A DNA stretch of 64,000 nt from Chloroflexota bacterium (GTDB lineage Bacteria; Chloroflexota; Dehalococcoidia; Tepidiformales; Tepidiformaceae). Position 1 is the stretch's first letter. The number at the start of each line of letters is the position of its first letter. A program made the translations under genes and the position numbers. The notes under the pieces are model-generated. The model saw nothing but the letters and a program-made list of their open reading frames with translations. It was not told where the DNA came from and searched no databases. The stretch covers positions 124,001 through 188,000 of the forward strand of contig JACPOQ010000046.1 in the NCBI GenBank assembly GCA_016191435.1, in the 5' to 3' direction. Positions 1 to 8,706 of this stretch are shown here, piece after piece.

Positions 1-382
1 CCAACACGAGCTTTCTCCCCGCGAGTTGCGCCGTGACCGGCGCGTCGTTGTCCGCGCCCCATTCGAAGCTCCGTACAGGCTTGCCCGCCGCCAGGTCCCA
101 CACGATCGCATTGCGCACGGGGATGCGCCGGCCGCCAGTCTCCGTAACCCTGGCGACGCTGCCGTACACGGCCAGCCGGTGCGACCAGTCAATCGGTGTC
201 GCGCTTGCCGCCGGCGACGCGCCCCCCGTCGGTTCAGGCGCGGGCGTCGCGGAGGCCCCCGCCCCTGTGGTCGCGGCAGTGCCGGGCGTGGCCGTCGCCC
301 TGGGCTTCGCATCCCCGCCGCAGGAGGCGACCGCCATCCCGGCCAGTAAGGCAACGGCAAGCGCTCTTACTCGCAATCGCAT
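1..382 (-). CDS. Putative lipoprotein, N-terminal part (runs off the left edge)
   Basis: The ORF track omits this gene because it has no stop inside the window. Read on the minus strand from the ATG at 382 it stays open to base 1 (127 codons). The product begins MRLRVRALAVALLAGMAVASCGG, a charged start, hydrophobic core and a lipobox (VASC), so the protein should be lipid-anchored. An Ala/Thr/Pro-rich linker of about 45 residues follows, then the start of a folded domain. The folded part is too short to assign. It is transcribed away from the oxidoreductase gene at 562, sharing the 180-bp divergent intergenic region. Function unknown; the lipoprotein call is fairly secure, everything else is open. 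Confidence 0.7.
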   Translation of the reverse strand, partial: MRLRVRALAVALLAGMAVASCGGDAKPRATATPGTAATTGAGASATPAPEPTGGASPAASATPIDWSHRLAVYGSVARVTETGGRRIPVRNAIVWDLAAGKPVRSFEWGADNDAPVTAQLAGRKLVL

Positions 383-561
383 TTCGCCTCACTCTAAGCC
401 GTCCGGCCTTTGCAGTGTCCAACGCCGGTCGATATGCCCGGGTTCCGGCCAATGCCCAACGCCCAACGCCCGTCGGCTACGCCGACATCCTTCGCCCCGG
501 CCTAACGATTTCCGCCCCGGCCCGCCTGCCTGTATAACGGGAGGACACCAAGGAGTACCCA

Positions 562-1776
562 GTGGCACGAATGAAATTCGGCGTCTTCCTCGCCCCGCAC
601 CACCCGATCGGCGAGCACCCCACCCTTCAGATCCGGCGCGATGTCGAGCTCGGAGTCCACCTCGACAATCTCGGTTTCGATGAGTTCTGGGCCGGCGAGC
701 ACCACTCCGGCGGCTGGGAGACCATCGGCTCGCCCGAGCTCTTCCTCGCCGCCGTCGGCGAACGCACGAACCGTATCATGCTCGGCACCGGCGTCGTCTC
801 CCTCCCCTACCACCATCCCTTCAACGTTGCCCAGCGCATGGTCCAGCTCGACCACCTGAGCCGTGGCCGCGCGATGCTCGGCGTCGGCCCGGGCGCCCTG
901 CCCTCCGATGCGCGCACCCTCGGCATCGCCCCCATCACCCAGCGCGACCGCATGGACGAAGCCCTCGGCGTCATCATCCGCCTCCTGCGCGAAGACAAGC
1001 CTTTCAGCTACAAGAGCGATTGGTTCGAACTCAACGACGCCATGCTGCAGATAAAGCCGCTGCAGGAGGACATGCCCATCTGCTCCGCCTCGAGCCTCAG
1101 CCCGGCGGGCATGAAGATCGCGGGCAAGTACGGCGTCGGCGTCATCTCCGTCGCGAGCAACAGCGATGAGGGCCTCGCCGCCCTGCCCACGCAGTGGGGT
1201 TTCGGCGAGACCTACGCCCGCGAACACAACCAGGTCATCGACCGCAAGAACTGGCGCGTCCTCTCCCAGTGGCACATCGCCGATTCGCAGGAAGAGGCAA
1301 TCGCCGATGTTGCCGAGGGCCTGAAGCGCTGGCACAACGAATACAACGTCGACATCCTCGGCCGCCCCGGCGCCAACCACACCGAAAGCGGCGAAGCCAT
1401 GGCCCGCGCGATGGTCAAGTCCGGCGCGGCGATCTTCGGCACCCCGGACGACGCCGTCCGCCAGGTCAGGCACCTCCAGGAGATCAGCGGCGGCTTCGGC
1501 ACGCTCCTCGGTTTCGCCCACGACTGGGCCCCGCGCGACAAGCAGCTCAAGAGCTACGAGCTCTTCGCCCGCTACGTCATCCCGCAGCTCCAGGGGCTCA
1601 TCGAGCCGGTGCAGGCGAGCGCCAACCAGTTCATGGAGCACAAGAGCGAGCTGATGGAAGGCGCAGGCCAGGCCGTGCTCGCCGCTATCCGCGCGCACAA
1701 CGCCACCCACCCCCGCCAGCAAAAGAAGGAAGGGACTGATGGCGGCGTGGTATCGTTCGCGGCCGGGAAGCAGTAG
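562..1776 (+). CDS. LLM-class flavin-dependent oxidoreductase (luciferase-like)
   Basis: 404 residues of the bacterial luciferase-like monooxygenase fold, an F420- or FMN-dependent TIM barrel. Visible family signatures are the start KFGVFLAPHHP, the GFDEFWAGEHH segment near residue 40, and a RGRAMLGVGPGA stretch near residue 105. The GTG start at 562 is supported by AAGGAG seven bases upstream and a TATAAC box near 532. The length suits the family. The following gene begins 17 bases after the stop, so the two are probably cotranscribed. Substrate cannot be read from sequence. The neighbouring CoA-handling enzymes make a role in oxidation of a carbon compound plausible, but that is inference. 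Confidence 0.85.
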   Translation: MARMKFGVFLAPHHPIGEHPTLQIRRDVELGVHLDNLGFDEFWAGEHHSGGWETIGSPELFLAAVGERTNRIMLGTGVVSLPYHHPFNVAQRMVQLDHLSRGRAMLGVGPGALPSDARTLGIAPITQRDRMDEALGVIIRLLREDKPFSYKSDWFELNDAMLQIKPLQEDMPICSASSLSPAGMKIAGKYGVGVISVASNSDEGLAALPTQWGFGETYAREHNQVIDRKNWRVLSQWHIADSQEEAIADVAEGLKRWHNEYNVDILGRPGANHTESGEAMARAMVKSGAAIFGTPDDAVRQVRHLQEISGGFGTLLGFAHDWAPRDKQLKSYELFARYVIPQLQGLIEPVQASANQFMEHKSELMEGAGQAVLAAIRAHNATHPRQQKKEGTDGGVVSFAAGKQ

Positions 1777-1793
1777 CTCCCGCGGAGGTTTTC

Positions 1794-2942
1794 GTGACCA
1801 CCATCACCCCCACCCAGGCCAAAGAGACCGTCGAGCGGATGGCCGCTGCCGCGACCGAGTTCCTCGCGGCGCTCACACCCGCCCAGCGCGCGAAAGCAGC
1901 GCTCCCCTTCGAACTGGAAGGCGAGCGCACGCACTGGCACTACACCCCGGTCGCCCGCGCCGGTGTGCCGCTCATCGAGCTCGGTCCGCAGCAGCGGCGG
2001 CTGGCGCACCGCCTCCTCTCCACGGGCCTCAGCGACGGCGGCTACGTCACTGCCGCGACCATCATCGGACTCGAAAACGTCCTCCTCCGCAACGAACGCT
2101 TCCCCGCCCACCCCTACCGGCACTACGACGGCGACAGCATCGGCCGCGACCCGCTGATGTACGTCGCGGCTGTGTTCGGAGAACCCGGCGGCGCCGCGCC
2201 GTGGGGCTGGCACTTCGGCGGCCACCACGTTTCGGTGAACTACACCATCGCCGAAGGCAGCCTGCTCGCCCCTACGCCCACGTTCTTCGGCGCGGACCCC
2301 GCCGATTCCGAGGCCGTCGGGGCGCAGGTGCTGCGCCCGCTCGGGGCCGAGGAGGACCTTGGGCGCGAGCTCTTGCACCTGCTCGACGGCGAGCAGCAGG
2401 CCGTCGCCATCCTCTCGCCCGCCGCGCCGCTCGATATCGTCCAGAGCAACCGCCCGCGCATCGAGGACGGCGCGGCGCCCCTTCCCCTCTGGCAACTCAT
2501 GTCGCCAATGCCGGAAAACCTCGCCGAGGCCCTTCGGCGCACCACCGCCCGTTACGAGGCCGAAAGCGGCTTCGGGCCGGCCGCCCTCGAAGCCGTCCGC
2601 TATGGCGCCACGCCGAAAGGTCTCGCCGCCACGAAGATGAACGCCGGGCAACGGGCCGCGCTGATCGCCCTCATCCAGCAGTACATCGGCCGCATGCCCG
2701 ATGAGGTGGCCGCGTTCGAACACGCCCGCCTCCGCGCGGCCGGCATCGAGCAGGTGCATTTCGCCTGGGCCGGCGGCATCCAGCGCCGCCAGCCTCACTA
2801 CTACCGCCTCCAGGGCCCGCGCTTCCTCGTCGAATACGACAACGTCCAGAACGGCGCGAATCATATCCACGCCGTCTGGCGCGATCCCGAAGGCGACTTC
2901 GGCCGCGACCTCCTCGCCGAACACTACGCCGCCCACCACTGA
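1794..2942 (+). CDS. DUF3500 domain-containing protein
   Basis: 382 residues matching the DUF3500 family by its typical features: FELEGERTHWHYTP near residue 45, the LSTGLSDGGYVTA segment, and the WGWHFGGHHVSVNYT core followed by TPTFFGADPA. The family is of unknown function, and members often sit beside oxidoreductases. It starts with GTG after GGAGG and lies 17 bases behind the luciferase-like gene, so the pair is probably an operon. No signal peptide is seen. The His-rich core (HFGGHH) could bind a metal, but this is only a guess. Confidence 0.8.
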   Translation: MTTITPTQAKETVERMAAAATEFLAALTPAQRAKAALPFELEGERTHWHYTPVARAGVPLIELGPQQRRLAHRLLSTGLSDGGYVTAATIIGLENVLLRNERFPAHPYRHYDGDSIGRDPLMYVAAVFGEPGGAAPWGWHFGGHHVSVNYTIAEGSLLAPTPTFFGADPADSEAVGAQVLRPLGAEEDLGRELLHLLDGEQQAVAILSPAAPLDIVQSNRPRIEDGAAPLPLWQLMSPMPENLAEALRRTTARYEAESGFGPAALEAVRYGATPKGLAATKMNAGQRAALIALIQQYIGRMPDEVAAFEHARLRAAGIEQVHFAWAGGIQRRQPHYYRLQGPRFLVEYDNVQNGANHIHAVWRDPEGDFGRDLLAEHYAAHH

Positions 2943-3006
2943 CGAATTCACGATTCACGATTCCGTGACGCCCGGCCTCAGCACTCAGCACTCAGGACTC
3001 AGCACT

Positions 3007-3786
3007 TTGGAGACCCTGACCGTCACCCGCGACACCGCCCTACCCGGCCTTGTGACGGTCACGCTCGACCGCCCCGAAAAGCTGAACGCCATCAGCTTCC
3101 GCATGCATAGCGAACTGCAGGAAGTCTGCCGCCAGCTCCAGGACGACCCCGAGGCGCGCGTCGTCATCTTCACCGGCGCCGGCCGCGCCTTCTCCGCCGG
3201 CGCAGACCTTGGCTCGCGCAACGGCGCCGCCGGTGCCACGCCGCTCGCCACGCCCGCGCGCGATGAGACGCCGCTCGCCGAACGCCTGCGCGCCAGCGCC
3301 GGCAGCCGCACCAGCGCCGCCCTGGAGGGGCTCGACCAGGTGACCATCGCCGCCGTCAACGGCCTGGCGATTGGCGGCGCCGTCGTCTTTCTCGCCTGCC
3401 TCGATATCCGCATCGCCGAACAATCGGCGTGGTTCTCCATCCCCGAAGTCGACCTCGACATCCCGCTGACCTGGAACGCCCTGCCGCGCCTGATGCGCGA
3501 ACTCGGTCCTGCCCGCACGAAGGAGCTCGTGCTCATGTGCGACCGCTTCAGCGCCGAGGACGCCTGCCGCTGGGGCTTCGTCAACCGCGTCGTCCCGGAC
3601 GGTGAATCGCTCACGAACGCCCGCGAGATGGCCGCCCGCCTCCTCGCGAAGGACCCCATGTCGGTCGCGTTGACCAAGTCCGAGTGCAACGCCCTCGCCG
3701 CCGAGATGGTCCCCACCGCCCCCTCAAACCACGACCGCGACTACCTCATCCTCGCCCGTCTCCTCGGGAAAGAGCGTAAGAAGTAA
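3007..3786 (+). CDS. Enoyl-CoA hydratase/isomerase family protein
   Basis: Crotonase-fold protein of about 259 residues. Signatures are VTLDRPEKLNAIS at the N-terminus, the oxyanion-hole segment GRAFSAGADLGS, and the second conserved block AVNGLAIGGAVVFLACLDIRIA followed by the FSIPEVDL segment. The ORF is open upstream, overlapping the DUF3500 gene in another frame. I chose the TTG at 3007 because the upstream part encodes nothing family-like and contains the intergenic CACTCAG repeat. A GTG at 2965 is an alternative. It probably acts on acyl-CoA esters in a beta-oxidation-type pathway; the exact substrate is not visible. Confidence 0.8.
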   Translation: METLTVTRDTALPGLVTVTLDRPEKLNAISFRMHSELQEVCRQLQDDPEARVVIFTGAGRAFSAGADLGSRNGAAGATPLATPARDETPLAERLRASAGSRTSAALEGLDQVTIAAVNGLAIGGAVVFLACLDIRIAEQSAWFSIPEVDLDIPLTWNALPRLMRELGPARTKELVLMCDRFSAEDACRWGFVNRVVPDGESLTNAREMAARLLAKDPMSVALTKSECNALAAEMVPTAPSNHDRDYLILARLLGKERKK

Positions 3787-3803
3787 CGCGCGCGCCGACC
3801 TCT

Positions 3804-3828
3804 CGGTAGTCGTGGCGCTCTGCCACCA
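3804..3828 (+). repeat. Fragment of the dispersed CGGTAGTCGTGGCGCTCTG repeat
   Basis: Nineteen bases here (CGGTAGTCGTGGCGCTCTG) are identical to the start of the large intergenic repeat at 58280 and nearly identical to 47995. Only the first half of the hairpin is preserved, with GTGG and CCAC still able to pair. The surrounding 3787-4025 stretch otherwise contains no gene I can support. Confidence 0.6.
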
Positions 3829-4025
3829 CTGATGCGACCTCCAATGTTTCCGTCGACGCCCGCTGTCCACCCGCTTCCGTAGCTCCCCAAACCTCTTGCG
3901 CACCGCCCCAGCATCGGCCGTCAGGCCCCGGGAGCAGCGGCGAGGTGTTTGACAGAGCGGAGATCGGCGTGCCGGGCTATGATGCCGACTGGCCCGGCCC
4001 TTTCGCCGCGGGAACAGACTCGTCA

Positions 4026-5258
4026 ATGACCGAGCGCGTGTACTTTTCCGAGCAGCAACACTCTCTTCGTCGCCCTGCGGCCGGGCTCGTACGAAACGAG
4101 ATCCCCGAGCGCGTTCGGTTCGCCGTCATCATGGCGCTCCGCGTGGATTTCGTAGAGGACCAACTCGCGCAGTTGTGGCTGAGTGTCGTCCGGCAGCTCC
4201 ACTGGGACCCTGAGCTCATCGCCGAAGATCGCTACGGAAACAACGATGCCGAACGCAACGCGTCACGCCTTCTTAACCAAATACGCGACTCTGACTACGC
4301 GGATTTCTTGGATCTAACAGGCGCCTTGTTTTACGCCATGCAAGACGGGGAGCTCGCGAGGGTAGATTCCAACTATCACAACGTTTTGAATGAGGCGTTC
4401 GTTCGACACCACTCGGCATACTGGCAGGACAAAGATGGCAAGATACTCGAACCTGGTTCGACCGTCTCGGAAACTGCAATCGAACAAGCGCGCGGCATAC
4501 TCACAAGTGCCGAGATGAACGGCCCTGACCGGCAGTTCCAGGACGCCATCCTCGGGCTCCGCGAGCGGCCGATGCCGAAGTTCGAATCAGCGCTCGCCAA
4601 CGCCGCCAATGCATTGGAAGGCGTAGCGCGCATCGCCCTCGGCGACCGGAACATCGCCTTTGCCGATGCGGTCCGACGGATCAGCAAGGAGAAGGGCCTT
4701 CATCCGGCGCTAGCCGGAATACCAGTCCGAACCAAAGACGCCCTGGAGGGCGCCTTTGCTCCGGGAGGTTCTCACATGCCAGTCGACGACTCAGCTGCCA
4801 TACGGTTGCGCCGGATGATAGACGGATACCGAATTTCGCAGGCGATCGCGGTGTTTGCGACGCTCGATCTCGCCGACGTTATCGGCGACGAAACACATCA
4901 CGTTGACGAACTGGCCCGCTCGACCGGCACTGATGTTGGCGCACTGTATCGGCTCCTCCGCGCGCTTGCAGCTGTGGGAGTCCTGGACGAGCGTCCCGGC
5001 AGGCACTTTGCACTGACGGAGATGGGCGCTTGCCTGCGTTCCGGCGCCGCGGAGCCGGTTGGCGGGTGGGCCAGGCTGGCCGCCCGGCCGTACTTCTGGG
5101 AGACGTGGGGGAGTCTCCTGCACTCGGTTAAGACCGGCGAGAACGCGTTCGTGCCCACGCACGACGGGATGCGGGTCTGGGACTGGCGCGCCCAGCACCC
5201 GGATGAGAGCGCCATATTCGGCAACGCGATGCGGGCGAACTCGCGCGTCCAGGCCTAG
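4026..5258 (+). CDS. AbiJ-like (AbiJ-NTD4/STM4504-type) protein, truncated and run on into a methyltransferase
   Basis: Residues 1 to about 245 look like the abortive-infection AbiJ-NTD4/STM4504 group: FSE at the N-terminus, an EIPERVRFAVIMAL helix, a long middle segment ending in a NEAFVRHHSAYW block, then the ANALEGVARIALGD and LHPALAG segments that normally precede a conserved LYGYTSDEGG-like C-terminus. That C-terminus is missing. Instead the frame continues without a stop into an O-methyltransferase whose own ATG (4776) has a GGGAGG ribosome site. The simplest reading is a deletion that joined two genes. ATG 4026 is chosen over the track start at 3945 because the family begins near the FSE motif. 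Family call moderate; truncation is my inference. Confidence 0.5.
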   Translation: MTERVYFSEQQHSLRRPAAGLVRNEIPERVRFAVIMALRVDFVEDQLAQLWLSVVRQLHWDPELIAEDRYGNNDAERNASRLLNQIRDSDYADFLDLTGALFYAMQDGELARVDSNYHNVLNEAFVRHHSAYWQDKDGKILEPGSTVSETAIEQARGILTSAEMNGPDRQFQDAILGLRERPMPKFESALANAANALEGVARIALGDRNIAFADAVRRISKEKGLHPALAGIPVRTKDALEGAFAPGGSHMPVDDSAAIRLRRMIDGYRISQAIAVFATLDLADVIGDETHHVDELARSTGTDVGALYRLLRALAAVGVLDERPGRHFALTEMGACLRSGAAEPVGGWARLAARPYFWETWGSLLHSVKTGENAFVPTHDGMRVWDWRAQHPDESAIFGNAMRANSRVQA

Positions 5259-5813
5259 GCCGATGTCGCCGCCTTCGACTTTGGCCGGTTCGGCGGCGTC
5301 GCCGACATCGGCGGAGGGAACGGCACCTTCCTCGCCACGCTTCTGACCGCCTTTCCCCGGGTCCAGGGCGTGCTCTTCGACCAACCGCACGTGGTGACCG
5401 GGGCGAGCACCATCCTGGAGGCGGCGGGAGTCGCCGGCCGATGCACCGTCATTGGTGGCGATTTCTTCCAAAGCGTCCCGGGCGGGGCTGACGCCTACGT
5501 GTTCAAGAACGTCCTGCACGATTGGGAGGATGATGAGTGCGTTCGCATTTTGGGCGCTGTACGAAGGGCGCGCGAACAGGCGACGGTGCTCATAGTTGAG
5601 TGGGTCGTGGGCCCTCCGAACGAGGACGCAGACGCGAAGTTAAGCGATCTCAACATGCTCGTCATGCCCGGCGGGCGTGAGCGGACACTGGATGAATGGG
5701 ATCGGCTGCTCGATGCCGCCAGCTTCCAACGGGTCGGCGTCTCTCTTTCCCGCTCCGGGCGAAGCATTATGGAGGCAAGAGCCATCCCGCCCGCCGAACT
5801 CGGACTGCTCTGA
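4776..5813 (+). pseudogene. O-methyltransferase interrupted by an in-frame TAG
   Basis: A SAM-dependent small-molecule O-methyltransferase of the acetylserotonin/hydroxyindole type: N-terminal dimerisation helix (IDGYRISQAIAVFATLDLADVI), winged-helix part (DVGALYRLLRALAAVGVL), then the SAM site GVADIGGGNGTFLATL, and the LHDWEDDECVRIL segment with the family His. The frame is continuous over 345 codons except for a TAG at 5256-5258 just before the SAM-binding domain. Downstream sequence is fully conserved in the same frame, so this is one gene with a single nonsense codon, either a recent mutation or a sequence error. ATG 4776 has GGGAGG seven bases upstream. Confidence 0.75.
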
Positions 5814-5821
5814 AAATCGCC
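5804..5821 (+). repeat. 18-bp intergenic motif ACTGCTCTGAAAATCGCC, copy 1
   Basis: One of four exact copies in the window (5804, 47863, 47947, 58229). All lie at or just after gene ends in plus orientation. Here the copy overlaps the stop codon of the methyltransferase. The rest of 5822-5966 holds a stretch (TTGGCCGCTTGCT, ACGCGCGCGGTTCCG) repeated at about 11708-11735. Confidence 0.7.
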
Positions 5822-5966
5822 CCGGGGACCGCGCCAACCGCCGCCCACCACCCCCTTTCGAACGCGCCGCCGAGCTGCCGCGCCACCGGCATTCAGTTGT
5901 CCTCGCTTGGCCGCTTGCTGACGCGCGCGGTTCCGGTACTCAGGCCCCGGGCCTCGGGTCTCGGGC

Positions 5967-6953
5967 CTAGAAGTACACCGCGTCCGTGTACAACCCGCGG
6001 CCCTTCGCGCCCGCTGGTTCCGCGATGCCCGGCGTCCAGAAATCCATCGCACTGGCGCCCGCCGCCAGCGGCGCGAGGAGCGCGTGCGCCGGCCGCGATT
6101 CAGATGCGAACAACCCCAGCTCCGTCATGCCGCGTTTGGCCGACCAGCCGCACCACGCGCGCAGCAGCGCAAGAAACCGCGGCTCGGCGCCCGCGATGTA
6201 CCCGTAGTCCAGCACGGCGCCATCGCGCAGTTCGTGCCACGGACCGGCGCCCACACGCGCCCGCGTCGATAGCGATTCCCCCTCCGGCCACAGGCCGAGC
6301 ACCGCCCCATCGTCGATCCAGAGGCGATCCCAGCCATACTGCGCAGGTGCCCGCTCCAGCCGCGCCCGCAGCGATTCGGCCGTATAGGGAAGGAACATCT
6401 CCTCGCCGGCGTGCGTGGCGTTCAAAATCGCGGCGACGGTGTGCGCGTCCGCGGGTGTGGACGGCCTCCCGGCTGGCGCCCCCGCGAGCGCGGCGCAATC
6501 GAACCGCAGCCGCACCGGCCCGAAGCTCCAGCGATTTGTCGCCGCCTTTGCGAACGCCTGGGACGTCGCGTTTTCCGGCCCAATGTAGAAGTACGTCGTA
6601 TCGCTCGGCCGCGCTTTCAAGGTCTCAGTCATCGCGTCCCCGCAGGCCCGGCCCACGCCCATCCGCTGGAATTCCGGCCGCACCCGCGCATGGTGGATGT
6701 ACGTCGCCGTGATCGGCCGCCCGCCAATGGCTGCTCCGTGCCGCGCGGCGCAGTACACGGCGGCCGGCTCGCCATCCACCTCGGCGAGCAACACAGTTAC
6801 ATCCTCCATCAGCCGTGCTGCCGCGAAGTAGTCGGTCCCACGGTCGATAACCAGCTGGCGTTCGCCGAAGACCAGTGGCGACCGCCGCTCGACCTCCGCG
6901 AGCAGGGCCGCGTCGGCCTCGGTGGCGATGCGGACGCTCACCCGTGCGCTCAT
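5967..6953 (-). CDS. GNAT family N-acetyltransferase
   Basis: 328 residues with an N-terminal GNAT domain. The acetyl-CoA-binding loop is seen in VRPEFQRMGVGRACGDAM near residue 100, preceded by the beta strands TATYIHHARV. The C-terminal half is probably a second, degenerate GNAT-like fold, a common arrangement. Starts at the ATG 6953, as given by the family N-terminus VRIATEADAALLAEVE. It would transfer an acetyl group to an amine; the substrate is unknown. It is a lone gene, convergent with the damaged methyltransferase and divergent from the surface protein gene at 7299. Confidence 0.8.
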   Translation of the reverse strand: MSARVSVRIATEADAALLAEVERRSPLVFGERQLVIDRGTDYFAAARLMEDVTVLLAEVDGEPAAVYCAARHGAAIGGRPITATYIHHARVRPEFQRMGVGRACGDAMTETLKARPSDTTYFYIGPENATSQAFAKAATNRWSFGPVRLRFDCAALAGAPAGRPSTPADAHTVAAILNATHAGEEMFLPYTAESLRARLERAPAQYGWDRLWIDDGAVLGLWPEGESLSTRARVGAGPWHELRDGAVLDYGYIAGAEPRFLALLRAWCGWSAKRGMTELGLFASESRPAHALLAPLAAGASAMDFWTPGIAEPAGAKGRGLYTDAVYF

Positions 6954-7075
6954 GCCCGCATTCTACGTGCAACGGCCTGCGCCTCGCCGCCCACGACCCT
7001 CGCGGCGGCTGCACAATGGTCGACATAAACCCGACAGTACCTGCAATGTAGTAAGCCTGCGCTTGTATCGTCTGC

Positions 7076-7298
7076 TTTGTCCCGCGAGCGATTGTTATAT
7101 AACTGCAACACCGAAACGGACCAACTGCCCTATGCACGGGCGGTTCACCCCCGGCAAGCAGGATGGAACTCACGGCGTTCGAGACAGCCGGCTTGCAAGA
7201 ATTGTGACGAAACCGTCATCTCTTTTTGCACAGGACCGGTCGACAGAAGAAAAACATGCTTGTTACTATCCGGGCCAGCCTTCAGCAGGAGCCGAGCA
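7076..7298 (+). promoter_or_regulatory. Structured leader with small terminator upstream of the surface-protein gene
   Basis: A likely promoter is TTTGTC-N16-TATAAC (TATAAC at 7098). The transcribed leader can form a bulged hairpin: GCAAGC (7154-7159) and CGGC (7173-7176) pair with the contiguous GCCG and GCTTGC (7187-7196). It is followed by TGACG-AAAC-CGTCA and TCTCTTTTT (7205-7227), the form of a small intrinsic terminator, about 70 bases before the TTG start at 7299. This order (promoter, folded domain, terminator, gene) fits an attenuator or riboswitch. I could not match a known riboswitch consensus by eye. Confidence 0.4.
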
Positions 7299-7829
7299 TT
7301 GCTACTTCATCAACGCGTGGCCGTTGGGGCCGCGGCTGTGATCGTCGCGACCGCCGGGTGGGCGCTCATCGGCCAGGGGACGGTGCGTCCGGTTGAAGCC
7401 GCGCCGGCCCAGGCGACCAACACGCCGACCAACACGCCGACGAACACGCCCACCAACACTCCAGCCAACACGGTGACGCCCACGGCCACCGGCACAGCGA
7501 CGAATACGCCGACCGCGACCGCAACGGCCACTGCGTCCGTGACGGCGACGCCCACTTCCACGAGCGCCGCGACCTCGACGCCCACGCGGACGTCCACGCC
7601 GTTCCCCACGGCCGTGCCGTCTACGGCCACTCCCAACGCTACGGCGACCGCCGCCGCCAGCGCGACCGCGCTGGCTAGCGCCACCCCGAGCGTGACGCCC
7701 ATCGCGCCAAGGACGGGAAGCGGCACCGGCGGCTCAGGTGGCTTCTCGCCGCTCCTGGCAGTCGTCCTCGGCACGCTGGGCCTTGGCGCCAGCGGCCTCG
7801 TCCTCGGCCTCCGCCGAAGCGGGCACTAG
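7299..7829 (+). CDS. Thr/Ala-rich exported surface protein with C-terminal membrane anchor
   Basis: The TTG at 7299 follows AGCAGGAG and opens on a signal peptide (LLLHQRVAVGAAAVIVATAGWALI). After it come about 100 residues of low-complexity Thr/Pro/Ala repeats (TNTPTNTPT), probably an O-glycosylated stalk. The C-terminus has APRTG, a glycine linker, a hydrophobic helix (LLAVVLGTLGLGASGLVLGL) and the charged tail RRSGH. That is the layout of a sortase signal with a variant LPxTG motif, or a simple tail anchor; no sortase gene is in the window. The track start at 7077 is unlikely since it reads through the leader. The 3' end overlaps the convergent hydrolase gene by four bases. Confidence 0.65.
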   Translation: MLLHQRVAVGAAAVIVATAGWALIGQGTVRPVEAAPAQATNTPTNTPTNTPTNTPANTVTPTATGTATNTPTATATATASVTATPTSTSAATSTPTRTSTPFPTAVPSTATPNATATAAASATALASATPSVTPIAPRTGSGTGGSGGFSPLLAVVLGTLGLGASGLVLGLRRSGH

Positions 7830-8554
7830 TCCGGCATATACTCGCCGCGGGCCGATTCCATCGGCTCGCCGGCGAGGCGGGCGGCGAGCCACTCGAGCAA
7901 AAGGCGGTCCACCTGGACTTTCGCCTGGATGAGTGAGTGGCCCGTGTCCGCGAACAGCACGATCTTCTTCGGGTCCAGCGCCCGCCGGTAGATGTCCTCG
8001 CTCGCTTCGTGGTCGAGGACGCCGTCCGCAGCGCCGTGCACGAGCAGCAGCGGCCGCCCGAGCTGCTCCACCTGGCGCGTGCCATACAGCTGTGGCGAAA
8101 GCGACGCCACGGCCCGCACGATCGGGGACAGCTGCCCGGCCTTTATCACCACTGCTCCGCCAAAGCTGTGCCCCACGAGCGCGATGTCCGTCGCTCCCAG
8201 CCCGCGCAGGAACGAGCACCCCGCCAGCGCATCGAGCACGCACTCCTCGAACTCATTCGGCTTGCGGTACTCGACGCGGAGCGTCGTGATCCCCTCGGCC
8301 GCGAGCGCGCCCGCGAGCCGCGCGTAGAGGCCGTCCGCCGGGCCCTGCAGCCCGCCCATCGCGCCGCCCACGCACACCACGGCTGCCGTCCCGCCCTCGA
8401 CCGCGTGGAGGATGCCCTCGATGTCTCCCCGCGTCGTGTCGAGCAGCACGCGGAAGCTCCCCGGCTCGTCACCAGGCGCGGCCGCCACGCGGTTGAGCCG
8501 CAGGTTCAGGTCCTCCGCCGGCTCTTCCGGCTCGTCCCACATGTTTCCCGGCAT
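7826..8554 (-). CDS. Alpha/beta hydrolase
   Basis: 242 residues. The nucleophile elbow GHSFGG (about residue 125), the later strand PLLLVHGAADGVLDH with the acid Asp, and GHSL with the catalytic His near the C-terminus give a complete Ser-Asp-His triad. The family resembles dienelactone hydrolase-like or acyl-CoA thioesterase-like serine hydrolases without a signal peptide. The ATG at 8554 is preceded by GGAGG only two bases away and by a TATAGT box eight bases upstream, suggesting a very short or absent leader. Substrate unknown. Convergent with the surface-protein gene. Confidence 0.8.
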   Translation of the reverse strand: MPGNMWDEPEEPAEDLNLRLNRVAAAPGDEPGSFRVLLDTTRGDIEGILHAVEGGTAAVVCVGGAMGGLQGPADGLYARLAGALAAEGITTLRVEYRKPNEFEECVLDALAGCSFLRGLGATDIALVGHSFGGAVVIKAGQLSPIVRAVASLSPQLYGTRQVEQLGRPLLLVHGAADGVLDHEASEDIYRRALDPKKIVLFADTGHSLIQAKVQVDRLLLEWLAARLAGEPMESARGEYMPD

Positions 8555-8605
8555 CGCCTCCGACTATACGAGCCCGCCGCCCCCGCGACGTAGCATTACG
8601 CCATC

Positions 8606-8667
8606 ACCCACTCGGCACTCGGCACTGGGCACTCCGGCCTCGGCACTCTGACCTCGGCACCCCGGCA
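8606..8667. repeat. Degenerate CACTCGGCACT tandem repeat
   Basis: Between two divergently transcribed genes lies a run of related 8-10 bp units (cactcggcactcggcactgggcactcc and further variants). The same family appears at 2975-3005, 5935-5965 and 55921-55955. It is non-coding; role unknown. Confidence 0.5.
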
Positions 8668-8706
8668 TCGCGACTTACGCTCCCGGCTGCTAGCATCCGA
8701 CCCGAG

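Noticed and set aside
502-1722. Long minus-strand ORF opposite the luciferase-like gene (406 codons), and similar long antisense ORFs at 1572, 8596, 10350, 20373, 29383, 36523, 39981 and 56977.
   Set aside because: High-GC coding strands leave long open frames opposite; products are Ala/Arg/Gly-rich and family-free. All are shadows.
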